A stretch of 64,000 bases of DNA from Pseudomonas sp. Root71 (GCF_001429045.1 NZ_LMHY01000022.1:266724-330723), one strand, 5' to 3'; positions 34,506 to 44,655 are shown, numbered from the stretch's first letter. Notes: generated from the letters alone by a model not told the origin. Numbers and translations are program-made.

Positions 34506-37500
34506 CAGTGCGACTCCAGCTTCAGGGTGGCCTTGGCAGCTTTGCGCTTCTCGCCGCGCTCGACAAAGTTACGGATCAGTACGTAGAACACTGGTGTCAG
34601 CAACAAACCGAAGAAGGTCACCCCGAGCATCCCGGAGAACACCGCCACACCCATGGCATGACGCATCTCGGCACCGGCACCGCTGGAGAACACCAGCGGC
34701 ACCACACCCATGATGAACGCGAAGGAGGTCATCAGGATCGGCCGCAGACGCAGGCGGCACGCTTCCAGGACCGCTGCCAGCGGGTTGAGGCCTTCCAGCT
34801 GTTTGTCCTTGGCGAACTCGACGATCAGGATCGCGTTCTTGCAGGCAAGTCCCACCAATACGATCAAGCCGATCTGGGTAAAGATGTTGTTGTCACCGCC
34901 AGAGGCGATCACTCCGGTGATGGCCGACAGCAGAGTCATCGGTACGATCAGGATCACCGCCAGTGGCAGGCTCCAGCTTTCGTACTGCGCCGCCAGTACC
35001 AGGAACGCCAGCAGCACACAGAGCGGGAACACGAACAACGCGGTGTTGCCGGACAGGATCTGCTGGTAGGTCAGGTCGGTCCATTCGTAGGTCATGCCGT
35101 TGGGCAATTCTTCCTTGAGCAGTTTCTCGATGGCTTTTTCCGCCTGGCCGGAGCTGTAGCCGGGGGCTGCCGCACCGTTGATTTCAGCGGTGATGAAGCC
35201 GTTGTAGTGCATCACGCGGTCGGGCCCCGAGGTGTCGCTGACTTTGATGAAGGTCGCCAGCGGGATCATCTCGCCCTTGTTGTTACGCACTTTCAGCTGG
35301 CCGATCTGGTCGGATTCGAGGCGGAACTGTTGCTCGGCCTGGACGTTGACCTGATAGGTGCGACCGAAGCGGTTGAAGTCGTTGGCATACAGCGAACCCA
35401 GGTAGATCTGCAGGGTGTCGAAGATGTCGCTGACGGCCACGCCGTGGGTCTTGGCTTTCTCGCGGTCGATGGCGGCATCGACCTGGGGCACGTTCACCGT
35501 GTAGCTGGTGAACAGGCCGGCCAGTTCCGGCACGTTGTGGCTCTTGTTGATGATGTTCATGGTTTCCTTGTACAGCTCTTCGTAGCCCAGGTTGCCCCGG
35601 TCTTCGATCTGCAGGCGGAAACCACCGATGGTGCCCAGGCCTTGTACCGGCGGCGGCGGGAAGATCGCCATGTAGGCTTCCTGGATGTTCGCGTACTGGC
35701 CGTTCAAGGCACCGGCAATGGCCCCTGCGGACATGCTCGGGTCTTTACGTTCGTCGAACGGCTTGAGGGTCACGAACACGATGCCGGCGTTCGGACTGTT
35801 GGTGAAACCGTTGATCGACAGGCCAGGGAAGGCCACCGCACTTTCCACGCCAGGTTGTTTAAGGGCCAGCTCGGACATGCGCTTGATCACGTCTTCGGTA
35901 CGGTCAAGGCTCGAGGCATCCGGCAATTGCGCGAAGGCCACCAGGTATTGTTTGTCCTGGCCGGGTACGAAACCGGTCGGAGTGCTGGAGAAACCGAAGA
36001 AGGTCAGGACCATCAGGCCGGCGTACAGCAGCAGGGCGATACCGCTGGAACGGATCACGCGGGCAACGGTGCCGACGTAACCATGGCTGGCCTTTTCAAA
36101 GAAGCGGTTGAACGGACGGAACAACCAGCCACCGAAAATCTTGTCCAGCACCTTGGAGAAACGGTCTTTCGGCGCGTCGTGACCCTTGAGCAAAACCGCG
36201 GCCAGTGCCGGCGACAGGGTCAGGGAGTTGAAGGCCGAAATCACTGTGGAAATCGCGATGGTCAGGGCGAACTGCTTGTAGAACTGCCCGGTCAGGCCGG
36301 AAATGAACGCCGCCGGAACAAACACCGCACACAGCACCAGCGCGGTGGCAATGATCGGGCCGGTCACTTCACGCATGGCGCGCTTGGTGGCTTCAACCGG
36401 GGTCAATCCAAGCTCGATGTTCCGTTCGACGTTCTCCACCACCACGATCGCATCGTCGACCACGATACCGATGGCCAGTACCAGGCCAAACAGCGACAGG
36501 GCATTGAGCGAGAAGCCAAACAGATGCATCACGGCAAAGGTACCGATCAGCGATACCGGCACAGCGACCAGTGGAATGATCGAGGCGCGCCAGGTTTGCA
36601 GGAACAGGATCACCACCAGTACCACGAGGATCAGCGCTTCGAAGAGGGTGTGAACCACCGCCTCGATGGAACCGCGCACGAAGATCGTCGGGTCATAGAC
36701 GATGCTGAAGTCCATGCCTTCGGGGAAACTCTTCTTCAGTTCGGCCATTTTTGCCCGAACTTCGTTGGAGATTTCGATGGCGTTGGAACCCGGACGCTGG
36801 AAGATCGGGATCGCCACCGCCGGCTGGTTGTTCAGCAACGAACGCAGGGCGTACTGGCTGGAGCCCAGTTCGACGCGGGCGATGTCCTTGAGGCGAGTGA
36901 TTTCACCGTTGTCGCCAGAGCGAATGATGATGTTCTCGAACTCTTCCTCGGAAACCAGACGACCCTGGGTGTTGACCGACAACTGGAAGGCCGTGGCATT
37001 CGGTGCAGGAGGCGCACCCAGCGCACCGGCCGCGACTTGACGGTTTTGCTCGCGAATCGCGGTGACCACATCGGTCGCGGTCAGGTTGCGCGAAGCGGTC
37101 TTGTTCGGATCGAGCCACACTCGCAGCGAGTAATCGCCCATGCCGAACAGCTGCACATCACCGACACCGCCCAGGCGCGCCAGCTCATCCTTGATGTTGA
37201 GCAGGGCGTAGTTGGACAGGTACAGCATGTCGTAGCGTTTGTCCGGCGAGGTCAAGTGCACCACCATGGTCAGGTCGGGCGACGCCTTGTCCACGGTGAT
37301 ACCGATGCGCGTCACTTCCTCGGGAAGTTTCGGCTCGGTGCGGGTCACACGGTTCTGCACCTGCACCTGGGCGTTGTCCAGGTCGGTACCCAGGGCAAAA
37401 GTGATGGTCAGGGTGATCTTGCCGTCGGCAGTCGACTGCGAGGACATGTACAGCATGTTCTCGACGCCGGTGATGGCTTGCTCCAGGGGAGCGGCCACGG

Positions 37501-37684
37501 TTTCACCGATGACTTTCGGGTTGGCACCCGGGAAGTTGGCGCGGACCACCACGGTCGGCGGCACCACTTCCGGGTATTCGCTGATCGGCAGCTGGAACAG
37601 CGAGATCGCACCGGCGATCAGGATCAGCAGCGAAAGAACCGCCGCGAAGATCGGCCGCGAAATGAAGAATTGGGAAAAATTCAT
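34505..37684 (-). CDS. mexF: RND efflux transporter MexF
   Basis: 1059 residues, HAE1-family RND antiporter. The N terminus MNFSQFFISRPIFAAVLSLL and the following 100 residues are nearly identical, as I recall it, to P. aeruginosa MexF. Twelve membrane helices and two large periplasmic loops; TM4 carries the proton-relay residues in GIVVDDAIVVVENVER. It couples drug export to proton entry. Thirteen bases after mexE and overlapping oprN. Confidence 0.96.
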   Translation of the reverse strand: MNFSQFFISRPIFAAVLSLLILIAGAISLFQLPISEYPEVVPPTVVVRANFPGANPKVIGETVAAPLEQAITGVENMLYMSSQSTADGKITLTITFALGTDLDNAQVQVQNRVTRTEPKLPEEVTRIGITVDKASPDLTMVVHLTSPDKRYDMLYLSNYALLNIKDELARLGGVGDVQLFGMGDYSLRVWLDPNKTASRNLTATDVVTAIREQNRQVAAGALGAPPAPNATAFQLSVNTQGRLVSEEEFENIIIRSGDNGEITRLKDIARVELGSSQYALRSLLNNQPAVAIPIFQRPGSNAIEISNEVRAKMAELKKSFPEGMDFSIVYDPTIFVRGSIEAVVHTLFEALILVVLVVILFLQTWRASIIPLVAVPVSLIGTFAVMHLFGFSLNALSLFGLVLAIGIVVDDAIVVVENVERNIELGLTPVEATKRAMREVTGPIIATALVLCAVFVPAAFISGLTGQFYKQFALTIAISTVISAFNSLTLSPALAAVLLKGHDAPKDRFSKVLDKIFGGWLFRPFNRFFEKASHGYVGTVARVIRSSGIALLLYAGLMVLTFFGFSSTPTGFVPGQDKQYLVAFAQLPDASSLDRTEDVIKRMSELALKQPGVESAVAFPGLSINGFTNSPNAGIVFVTLKPFDERKDPSMSAGAIAGALNGQYANIQEAYMAIFPPPPVQGLGTIGGFRLQIEDRGNLGYEELYKETMNIINKSHNVPELAGLFTSYTVNVPQVDAAIDREKAKTHGVAVSDIFDTLQIYLGSLYANDFNRFGRTYQVNVQAEQQFRLESDQIGQLKVRNNKGEMIPLATFIKVSDTSGPDRVMHYNGFITAEINGAAAPGYSSGQAEKAIEKLLKEELPNGMTYEWTDLTYQQILSGNTALFVFPLCVLLAFLVLAAQYESWSLPLAVILIVPMTLLSAITGVIASGGDNNIFTQIGLIVLVGLACKNAILIVEFAKDKQLEGLNPLAAVLEACRLRLRPILMTSFAFIMGVVPLVFSSGAGAEMRHAMGVAVFSGMLGVTFFGLLLTPVFYVLIRNFVERGEKRKAAKATLKLESH

Positions 37685-37696
37685 CGTAAAAATCCC

Positions 37697-38950
37697 TTAA
37701 CCGCGTGGGGTCGTGGCAGCCAGTTTCACAGCCGTACCCGGCGCGACCTTGGCAGGCGCGACTTGGGGCAGGTTGCTGGCTTCCAGCGCTTGGCGTTGTT
37801 GTGCGAGTGCCGCGAGGGTTTGTTCACTGGCCATCGGAATCACTTCAGGGGTGACCGGTGAACCAGGACGTACCCGTTGCAGGCCCTTGACGATGATGGT
37901 GTCGTCCTTGTTCAAGCCGTTGCGCACGATGCGCAGGCCTTCGATCTTCGGACCCAGCTCCACCGCGCGGTAGGCGGTCTTGTTGTCGGCATCCATCACC
38001 AGCACGAACTTCTTGCCCAGGTCGGTGCCGACCGCTTCATCGTTGATCAGCATGGCGCTGTAGGTACCGCTGCCCACCAGTTTCAGGCGTGCATACAGGC
38101 CCGGCGTGTAGCTGCCGTCGCTGTTGTCGAACACGGCGCGACCACGAATGGTGCCGGTCTTCGGGTTGACCTGGTTGTCGACGAAGTTCATCACACCCTG
38201 GTGCGGGTTGCCGTCCTCATTGGACAGGCCCATGTAGACCGGGGTGGTGGCGCCGCGCTTGCCCTGGCGAGCGAGCTCGGTGTACTTGAGGAATACGCGC
38301 TCGTCGGCGTCGAAGTAGGCGTACACCTTGTCGGTGGAGACCACGCTGGTCAGCGGGGTGGTGTCGGCGGTCACCAGGTTGCCGGCGGTGATTTCGGCAC
38401 GGCTGACGCGGCCGCTGATGGGAGCAGTCACGCGGGTGAAGCTCAGGTTCAGCCGCGCTAGATCAAGCTGCGCTTGCAGGGCACCGACGGCGGCGCGGGC
38501 TTCTTGGGCGGCGCTGGTGCGCGAATCGGCCAGCTCGGCGGAAATGGCGTTGCTGGTGCGCAGGCGCTCACCGCGCTGGGCTTCGTTTTCGCTGCGGGTG
38601 GCGTTGGCGCGCGATTGTGCAACCAGGGCTTCGAGGCGGCGGACCTCAGCCTGGAACGGACGCGGGTCGATCTGGAACAACAGGTCGCCTTTCTTGACCA
38701 GGGCGCCTTCAGTGAAGGCCACTTCATCGATCTGGCCGGAGACCCGTGGACGAATCTCGACGGTTTCCGGCGCTTCGAGGCGGCCGGTGAATTCGTCCCA
38801 CTCGTTGACCGGTTGTTCCAGCACCTTGGCCACGCTGACCTTGGCCGCTGGCATACTGGCGGCGGTTTCCGGGGCCTTGCCGCACGCGCTGATCACCACG
38901 ACGGCCAACAGAGCCAACGGGAAGCGCAAATGTTTGAGTGACTGTTCCAT
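37697..38950 (-). CDS. mexE: RND periplasmic adaptor MexE
   Basis: 417 residues. Lipoprotein signal (lipobox ISAC), lipoyl half VEIRPRVSGQIDEVAF, alpha hairpin about 95-160, second lipoyl half with LNLSFTRVTAPISGRVSRAEITAGNLV and a beta-barrel domain. NEWDEFTGRLEAPE and DKVYAYFDADERVFLKY match MexE. The ATG at 38948-38950 (MEQSLKH) fits the P. aeruginosa start better than one 15 bases upstream. First gene of the pump operon, preceded by a MexT-box-like site. Confidence 0.95.
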   Translation of the reverse strand: MEQSLKHLRFPLALLAVVVISACGKAPETAASMPAAKVSVAKVLEQPVNEWDEFTGRLEAPETVEIRPRVSGQIDEVAFTEGALVKKGDLLFQIDPRPFQAEVRRLEALVAQSRANATRSENEAQRGERLRTSNAISAELADSRTSAAQEARAAVGALQAQLDLARLNLSFTRVTAPISGRVSRAEITAGNLVTADTTPLTSVVSTDKVYAYFDADERVFLKYTELARQGKRGATTPVYMGLSNEDGNPHQGVMNFVDNQVNPKTGTIRGRAVFDNSDGSYTPGLYARLKLVGSGTYSAMLINDEAVGTDLGKKFVLVMDADNKTAYRAVELGPKIEGLRIVRNGLNKDDTIIVKGLQRVRPGSPVTPEVIPMASEQTLAALAQQRQALEASNLPQVAPAKVAPGTAVKLAATTPRG

Positions 38951-39264
38951 GGATGCATCCGCCAATGTGTTGAGATTGGCGAATGATGCGCGGCGGGTTT
39001 GTATCTCACGAATCGAATGGGGCGAAGGTAACTATCATCCGGAATGATATAAGACCCAAGCCAGCCCTCTAGCCTGCGCCTTGCGCTTGGTCGTCATCAA
39101 CTGGATTGATGACAATTGTGTGTTGCTTTGGATGCAATAGTCAGTTGGTTCAACGGGCCACAACGGCCCGAACTGTGCCAATTTCGTCACCGCCAATGCC
39201 CAAACCCATCAAGCCATGACGCCTCGGATAGACCACTCTGACCGGTCTGTCCAAGGAGATGACC
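38951..39264. other. Divergent control region mexE / lhpD
   Basis: 314 bases without a gene. It holds the mexE leader, a MexT-box-like site (39087-39110) and, nearest lhpD, an AAGGAG ribosome site. No TCGTATACGA GntR site is visible here, so lhpD may not be in the same regulon as the rest of the hydroxyproline genes. Confidence 0.6.
39087..39110 (-). promoter_or_regulatory. MexT-box-like site upstream of mexE
   Basis: On the minus strand the site reads ATCA-N5-GTTGAT-N4-ACCAA. The MexT consensus as I recall it is ATCA-N5-GTCGAT-N4-ACYAT, so this differs at two positions with exact spacing. Its centre is about 150 bases before the mexE start. Supports MexT control of mexEF-oprN despite mexT being encoded 17 kb away. 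Confidence 0.65.
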
Positions 39265-40272
39265 ATGATCCGACTGACCCTGATCGAAGCCCGTGAGTTG
39301 GCCGAATCGATCCTGTTGCACAACGGTTTTAATCTGGCCCATGCACAAGCGGTGGCGGCGACGGTGATTGCTGGCGAACGTGATGGCTGTGCCTCCCACG
39401 GTTTGTACCGGATTCTGGGGTGTGTCAATTCCCTGCGGGCCGGCAAGGTGTCAGCCGATGCCGAGCCACAGGTGATCGACCAGGCGCCGTCGATTGTACG
39501 GGTGGATGCAGGCGGTGGGTTTTCGCAGTTGGCGTTTCAGGCGGGGTTGCCGTTGCTGGCGCAGAAAACTCGGGCCAACGGCATTGCGGCGTTGGCAATC
39601 AACCGCTGTGTGCATTTCTCGGCGCTGTGGGTGGAGATCGAGCAGCTGACGGCTGCCGGTCTGGTGGCACTGGCGTGTAATCCGAGCCACGCCTGGGTGG
39701 CGCCGGCCGGAGGACGACTGCCGGTGTTCGGCACCAATCCCATTGCCTTCGGTTGGCCCCGTGCGGGGCAAGATCCGTTTGTGTTCGACTTCGCCACCAG
39801 CGCGATTGCCCGTGGTGATATCGAACTGCACCGGCGTGCCGGCAAGGCGATTCCCGAGGGTTGGGGCGTCGACGCCCAAGGCCAGTCGAGCACCGACGCC
39901 AACGTGGTGCTCGACAGCGGCGCGATGCTGACGTTCGGCGGGCACAAGGGTTCGGCGCTGGCGGCGATGGTGGAGTTGATTGCCGGGCCGCTGATTGGTG
40001 ACCTGACCAGTGCCGAGTCATTGGCTTACGATGGAGGCAGCAAGTCGTCGCCGTACCATGGCGAATTGATCATCGCCCTGGACCCTCGGCGCTTTCTGGG
40101 GGACGCCACTGAAGAACATTTGGCCCGGGCCGAAACGTTGTTCCAGGGCATTGAAGGGCAGGGCGCACGCTTACCGTCGCAACGACGTTACGCGGCGCGG
40201 GTACGCAGCCTGGTGGAAGGCGTGCAAATTCCCGAGGCGCTGTACAACGACCTCAAGGCATTGCTCGCCTGA
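39265..40272 (+). CDS. lhpD: Delta1-pyrroline-2-carboxylate reductase, Ldh2/DpkA family
   Basis: 335 residues of the malate/L-lactate dehydrogenase type 2 family, NAD(P)H-dependent. Landmarks: GERDGCASHGLYR, NRCVHFSALWVEIE, FGTNPIAFGWPR, FGGHKGSALAAMVELIAGPL. Relatives reduce the cyclic imine from 3-hydroxyproline dehydration (or D-proline oxidation) to L-proline. The second ATG (39265) was chosen since AAGGAG is 6 bases before it but abuts the first. Placed divergently from mexE at the end of the hydroxyproline block, so it is likely the reductase for the two dehydratase-type enzymes here. Confidence 0.82.
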   Translation: MIRLTLIEARELAESILLHNGFNLAHAQAVAATVIAGERDGCASHGLYRILGCVNSLRAGKVSADAEPQVIDQAPSIVRVDAGGGFSQLAFQAGLPLLAQKTRANGIAALAINRCVHFSALWVEIEQLTAAGLVALACNPSHAWVAPAGGRLPVFGTNPIAFGWPRAGQDPFVFDFATSAIARGDIELHRRAGKAIPEGWGVDAQGQSSTDANVVLDSGAMLTFGGHKGSALAAMVELIAGPLIGDLTSAESLAYDGGSKSSPYHGELIIALDPRRFLGDATEEHLARAETLFQGIEGQGARLPSQRRYAARVRSLVEGVQIPEALYNDLKALLA

Positions 40273-40323
40273 TTGAATCAACGTGCCCGCTTCCACATTT
40301 GATTGGTGGCGATCACATATTTT

Positions 40324-40405
40324 GCGTAGGAGCTGCCGAAGGCTGCGATCTGTTGATCTTAAAAATCAACATCAAAAGATCGCAGCCTGCGGCAGCTCCT
40401 ACAGG
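40324..40405. repeat. Inverted REP pair (GTAGGAGC family)
   Basis: Arms 40324-40357 and 40371-40405 with a very short A-rich spacer, between the convergent ends of lhpD and lhpG. One arm has CTGTTGAT where the family has CTTTTGAT; the other has GCAGCCTGCGGC. Confidence 0.88.
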
Positions 40406-40420
40406 TATTTGTGTGGTTTT

Positions 40421-42001
40421 CTAGATTGAGTCGCGTTGGCTGCTGCCATCCACCAACCGTGCAATCCCCAGCGGGTTGGCGTTTTTCAAGGCGTCGGGTA
40501 GCAAGGCGTCCGGGCAATTCTGGTAGCACACCGGACGCAGGAAGCGCTCGATGGCCAGGCTGCCAACCGACGTGCCACGGGCGTCGGAAGTTGCAGGGTA
40601 CGGCCCGCCATGGACCATGGCATCGCAGACCTCGACCCCGGTGGGGTAACCGTTGAACAGTACCCGGCCGACTTTTTGTTCCAGCAGTATCAGCAGGTCC
40701 GCATGGGTCTGAAGATCCGATGCTTCGCCAATCAATGTCGCAGTCAGTTGCCCGTGCAAGCTGTTCAACGCCTGCCGCAGTTCAACCTTGTCCGCCACTT
40801 CAACGACAATGGTGGTCGGCCCGAACACTTCTTCCTGCAGCAGCGGATCCCCATTGAGCAGCAGGCTGACGTCGGCCTTGAACAGTTGCGGCCGCGCCTG
40901 ATTGCCCTGCTGGTCGTGGCCCGCCAGGTGCGTCACACCCGGATGCTCGAGCAAGGCCCGCAGCCCTTTTTCATAGCTGCCGAGGGTGCCGGCATTGAGC
41001 ATGGTTTGTGCCGGTTGTTCGGCCATCAGGTTGCTTAGTCGCGCAATGAACGCCGTCCATTCAGGGGCGCGAATGCCAATGACCAACCCCGGATTGGTGC
41101 AGAACTGCCCGCAACCCTGGACCACCGATGCCACCAGTTCACCGGCGATTTTCTCGCCGCGCGCACGCAAGGCTTCGGGTAACACCAACACTGGATTGAT
41201 GCTGCTCATCTCGGCGAACACCGGGATGGGTTGTTGCCGTGCGGCGGCCATGTCGCAAAGGGCACGGCCACCTTTGAGCGAGCCGGTGAAACCGACGGCC
41301 TGAATCGCCGGGTGCTTGACCAGCGCTTCACCGACACCCGCGCCGTAGATCATGTTGAACACACCCTTGGGCATGTCGGTCTGCTCGGCGGCGCGCAGGA
41401 TCGCATTGGCCACGCATTCGGCGGTTGCCATGTGCCCGCTGTGGGCCTTGAACACCACCGGGCAACCGGCGGCCAGGGCCGCTGCGGTATCGCCGCCAGC
41501 CGTCGAAAAGGCCAACGGAAAATTACTGGCGCCGAACACGGCCACCGGGCCGACGCCGATCCGGTACTGGCGCAGGTCAACCCGTGGCAGCGGCTGACGC
41601 TCCGGCAGGGCACGGTCGATGCGCGCGCTGTAGAAATCGCCCCGACGCAGGACCTGAGCGAACTGACGCATCTGGCCGCTGGTGCGGCCGCGCTCGCCCT
41701 GTATCCGGGCACTGGGCAGGGCGGTTTCACGGGTCACCAGGGCAACGAACTCGTCATCCAGGGCATCCAGTTGCGCGGCGATGGCTTCAAGGAATTGCGC
41801 CCGGCGCGTCGCCGGCAGGTTGCGAAAGGCCGGGTAGGCGGCCGCAGCGGCCTGGACGGCCGCGTCGACTTCTTGCGCGGTGGCTTGCACGAAAGAGTAG
41901 GGCAGTGCTTCGCCGGTGCTGGCGTCATGGCTGTTCAGGATGATTCCGCCGACGGCGCTGCGCGCTCCGCCGATGTAGTTGTGGCCAAGGATTTCGAGCA
42001 T
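40421..42001 (-). CDS. lhpG: 2-Oxoglutarate semialdehyde dehydrogenase (aldehyde dehydrogenase)
   Basis: 526 residues, ALDH superfamily, 2,5-dioxovalerate dehydrogenase type. Catalytic Cys301 in GCGQFCTNPG and general base Glu264 in PVFAEMSSINP; cofactor loop VAVFGASNFPLAFS. It oxidises 2-oxoglutarate semialdehyde, the product of LhpC, to 2-oxoglutarate using NAD(P). Start at MLEILGHN; the longer frame reads into a REP. Last step of 4-hydroxyproline catabolism, located at the distal end of the minus-strand cluster. Confidence 0.88.
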   Translation of the reverse strand: MLEILGHNYIGGARSAVGGIILNSHDASTGEALPYSFVQATAQEVDAAVQAAAAAYPAFRNLPATRRAQFLEAIAAQLDALDDEFVALVTRETALPSARIQGERGRTSGQMRQFAQVLRRGDFYSARIDRALPERQPLPRVDLRQYRIGVGPVAVFGASNFPLAFSTAGGDTAAALAAGCPVVFKAHSGHMATAECVANAILRAAEQTDMPKGVFNMIYGAGVGEALVKHPAIQAVGFTGSLKGGRALCDMAAARQQPIPVFAEMSSINPVLVLPEALRARGEKIAGELVASVVQGCGQFCTNPGLVIGIRAPEWTAFIARLSNLMAEQPAQTMLNAGTLGSYEKGLRALLEHPGVTHLAGHDQQGNQARPQLFKADVSLLLNGDPLLQEEVFGPTTIVVEVADKVELRQALNSLHGQLTATLIGEASDLQTHADLLILLEQKVGRVLFNGYPTGVEVCDAMVHGGPYPATSDARGTSVGSLAIERFLRPVCYQNCPDALLPDALKNANPLGIARLVDGSSQRDSI

Positions 42002-42030
42002 TGAAAATCTCCGGTCTGGAAAGATAAAGG

Positions 42031-42135
42031 GCAAAAGATCGCAGCCTTCGGCAGCTCCTACACTGACCGTATTCACCCGGCATTAACGGATGGACACCAT
42101 TTCTGTAGGAGCTGCCGAAGGCTGCGATCTTTTGA
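42031..42135. repeat. Inverted REP pair (GTAGGAGC family) between MFS gene and lhpG
   Basis: Arms 42031-42062 and 42103-42135 are reverse complements (GCAAAAGATCGCAGCC... / TGTAGGAGCTGCCGAAGG...), 40-base spacer. The pair fills nearly the whole gap between the two genes. Confidence 0.9.
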
Positions 42136-42140
42136 GGCAC

Positions 42141-43538
42141 TCAAGCCAACGAATCACCCCGGCACGGGGTGGCTGGCAAGGCTGCGTCCACGGCAGCAAC
42201 CCGCGCCGCCGACTCGGCATCCACCTGGCGCAATGACTTGCCACGGGTCTCGCGGGTCAGGCCGACCGCCACCACGGAAATCAGCGCGGCGCCCACCAGG
42301 TACCAGGCGATCGGAGTCGAGCTGTTGTACTTGTTGAGCAAGGTGATGGCGATCAGCGGTGCCAGGGAACCGGCGAAGATCGGCGCCACCTGGTAGCACA
42401 GAGACAGAGCGGTGTAGCGTACGTGGGTCGGGAACAGTTCAGCCATCAGCGCCGAGTAAGGCGCATAAGTCATCGATTCGATGGCCAGGCCCAGGGTAAT
42501 GGCGGCCATGATCAGCCAGTTGTTGCCGGTGTCCATCATCGGGAAACCGATGAAACCCCAGAACGCTGTGAGCACCGCGCCGGTCAGGTACACCGGCTTG
42601 CGCCCGACAATGTCCGACAGATAGCCCATCAGCGGAATCAGGAAAAAGTGCACCAGGTGCGCGCCGAACATCAGCAGCAGAATTTGCGAAGTGTCCTTGT
42701 GCACCACCAGTTTCAGATAGGTAATCGAGAACGTCACCACGGTGTAGTAGAGGATGTTCTCGGCAAAGCGTGCACCGATTCCCACCAACACCGAGCGCCA
42801 GTGATGACGCAGCACCTCCACCACACCGAGCTGTTGCTGTTGGGTCTGTGCCTGACGGGCCTGGGCTTCCTTGAAGATCGGCGCGTCATCGACGCTGGTG
42901 CGAATCCAGTAACCGATCAACACCACTACCGCCGAGAACCAGAACGCCACGCGCCAGCCCCAGGCCAGGAACTGTTGCTCTGACAGGTTCGACGACAACA
43001 GCAGCAGGGCGGCCGTGGCCACCAGGTTGCCGGCCGGCACTCCGGCTTGCGGCCAACTGGCCCAGAAGCCCCGACGATTGTCCGGGCAGTGTTCGGACAC
43101 CAGCAGAATCGCGCCGCCCCATTCGCCACCGAAAGCGAAGCCCTGGATCAACCGCAACAGCACCAGTAGCACCGGCGCTGCGTAACCGATCTGGTCGAAG
43201 CCAGGCAGGCAACCCATCAGGAAGGTGGTGATGCCGACCACGACCAGGCTCAGTTGCAGCAGGCGTTTGCGGCCGAATTTGTCACCGTAGTGACCGAATA
43301 CCAACCCGCCCAACGGCCGGGCGAGAAAGCCGACCGCGTACAAGGCGAAGGCGGCGATGATGCCGTCGATGGGGCTGTCGGTCTGGCGGAAGAACAGCCT
43401 GCCGAAAACCAATGCCGAGGCGGTGCCGTAGAGAAAGAATTCATACCATTCGGCGACGGTGCCAGCCATGGCGGCGGCTACTACGCGTTTGAGTCCGGAG
43501 GGTGAGGTTGCGCTTTGCGTGTGTTGAGGATTCGACAT
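42141..43538 (-). CDS. MFS (metabolite:H+ symporter) importer, likely for hydroxyproline
   Basis: 465 residues with twelve membrane helices. Characteristic loops of the MHS group of [17 protein letters not shown] at the N terminus, [14 protein letters not shown] after TM2, [15 protein letters not shown] before TM5 and [14 protein letters not shown] mid-protein. MHS members carry proline, betaine and organic acids with protons. Context between lhpC and lhpG points to hydroxyproline or proline-like substrates; direct evidence is lacking. ATG at 43536-43538 follows AAGGT. Confidence 0.82.
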   Translation of the reverse strand: MSNPQHTQSATSPSGLKRVVAAAMAGTVAEWYEFFLYGTASALVFGRLFFRQTDSPIDGIIAAFALYAVGFLARPLGGLVFGHYGDKFGRKRLLQLSLVVVGITTFLMGCLPGFDQIGYAAPVLLVLLRLIQGFAFGGEWGGAILLVSEHCPDNRRGFWASWPQAGVPAGNLVATAALLLLSSNLSEQQFLAWGWRVAFWFSAVVVLIGYWIRTSVDDAPIFKEAQARQAQTQQQQLGVVEVLRHHWRSVLVGIGARFAENILYYTVVTFSITYLKLVVHKDTSQILLLMFGAHLVHFFLIPLMGYLSDIVGRKPVYLTGAVLTAFWGFIGFPMMDTGNNWLIMAAITLGLAIESMTYAPYSALMAELFPTHVRYTALSLCYQVAPIFAGSLAPLIAITLLNKYNSSTPIAWYLVGAALISVVAVGLTRETRGKSLRQVDAESAARVAAVDAALPATPCRGDSLA

Positions 43539-43611
43539 GCTGACGTACCTTGTTAAGGCGCAAAAAAGCGGGCAGCCGGGCCGGGCCGGTAAAGGCCCGC
43601 CCGACAATCAC

Positions 43612-44529
43612 TCAGAGACCGACGTCCGGCAGTTCCGGGCGGTTGGCCAGTGCCTTGGCCATGATCTGCTCGACGAATACGCGGTCGGCTTCCGGCAGGG
43701 CCAGGCGTGGCGGACGGGTCAAGGCACTGCCGCGACCGGCGATGGCTTCACACAGCTTGATGCACTGCACCAGGTCGGCACGGGCATCGAGGTGCAGGAT
43801 CGGCATCAGCCATTCGTAGATCGGCATGGCTTCGGCGAAACGCCCGGCCTTGGCCAGGCGGAAGATGGTTTCGCCTTCTTTCGGGAACACGTTGGACATG
43901 CCCGAGACCCAACCTTCGGCACCCACGGCGATGCTTTCCAGCACCACGTCGTCGAGGCCGGCGAACAGCACGAAACGGTCACCGACTTCGTTGCGCACGT
44001 CGATGAAGCGGCGGGTGTCGCCGGAAGAATCCTTGAAGCACACCACGTTGTCGCAGTCGGCCAGGGAAATGAGGATGTCCGGGGTGACGTCATTCTTATA
44101 GATAGGCGGGTTGTTGTAGACCATCAGTGGCACGTCGGCGTTTTTCGCCACGTAGCGGTAATGCTCGGCGGTCTCGAACGGCTTGGAACCGTAGACCAGC
44201 GCCGGCATCAGCATCACGCCATCGACGCCGACCCGGCGTACGGCATTGGCGACCTTGGCCGCTTGTATGCTGGTGAACTCGGCCACGCCGCAAATCACCG
44301 GTACGCGACCGCGGGAGGCATCGACAGCGACTTCGGTCACGGCGATTTTCTCTTCGGCGGTCAGCGAGGTGTTCTCTCCCACCGAACCGCAGACCACCAG
44401 GCCTGAGACGCCATCGCGAATCACATTGGAAATCACCTGGTGTGTCTTATCCAGGTTGATCGTGAAGTCATCGTTGAATTGAGTGGTCACTGCAGGGAAG
44501 ACGCCACTCCAGTTAATGCGCTTGCTCAT
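43612..44529 (-). CDS. lhpC: Delta1-pyrroline-4-hydroxy-2-carboxylate deaminase (DHDPS family)
   Basis: 305 residues, class I aldolase TIM barrel of the dihydrodipicolinate synthase/NAL family. Schiff-base Lys166 in VCFKDSSGD, Tyr138 in VYNNPP and the GSVGENTSL substrate loop are present. In hydroxyproline catabolism it deaminates and dehydrates Pyr4H2C to 2-oxoglutarate semialdehyde. GGAGGCAAC precedes the ATG, and 25 bases further up lies a GntR-type palindrome, so it heads its own transcript with the MFS and lhpG genes. Confidence 0.88.
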   Translation of the reverse strand: MSKRINWSGVFPAVTTQFNDDFTINLDKTHQVISNVIRDGVSGLVVCGSVGENTSLTAEEKIAVTEVAVDASRGRVPVICGVAEFTSIQAAKVANAVRRVGVDGVMLMPALVYGSKPFETAEHYRYVAKNADVPLMVYNNPPIYKNDVTPDILISLADCDNVVCFKDSSGDTRRFIDVRNEVGDRFVLFAGLDDVVLESIAVGAEGWVSGMSNVFPKEGETIFRLAKAGRFAEAMPIYEWLMPILHLDARADLVQCIKLCEAIAGRGSALTRPPRLALPEADRVFVEQIMAKALANRPELPDVGL

Positions 44530-44553
44530 TGTTGCCTCCGGTTCGTTAATTGT

Positions 44554-44569
44554 ATTTCGTATACGATAT
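44554..44569. promoter_or_regulatory. GntR-type operator upstream of lhpC
   Basis: ATTTCGTATACGATAT, with perfect core palindrome TCGTATACGA (44557-44566). It fits the TNGT..ACNA pattern of FadR/FCD regulators. The identical 16 bases precede the binding-protein gene at 50486-50501. Likely bound by the GntR protein at 55251-55934. Confidence 0.7.
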
Positions 44570-44655
44570 TTAAAATGACAAATTTCGGCTAGTGCTTTTT
44601 TCAGTTTTCAGGGGTTGTTTATGCGCCGTTGGTCCGGTGTTCGGGCATGCCGCGA

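Noticed and set aside
34424..37861. 1145-codon open frame on the plus strand
   Set aside because: Exactly antisense to mexF and its flanks; His/Gln/Asp-rich translation without motifs is the usual shadow of a GC-rich gene, while the minus strand is unmistakably MexF.
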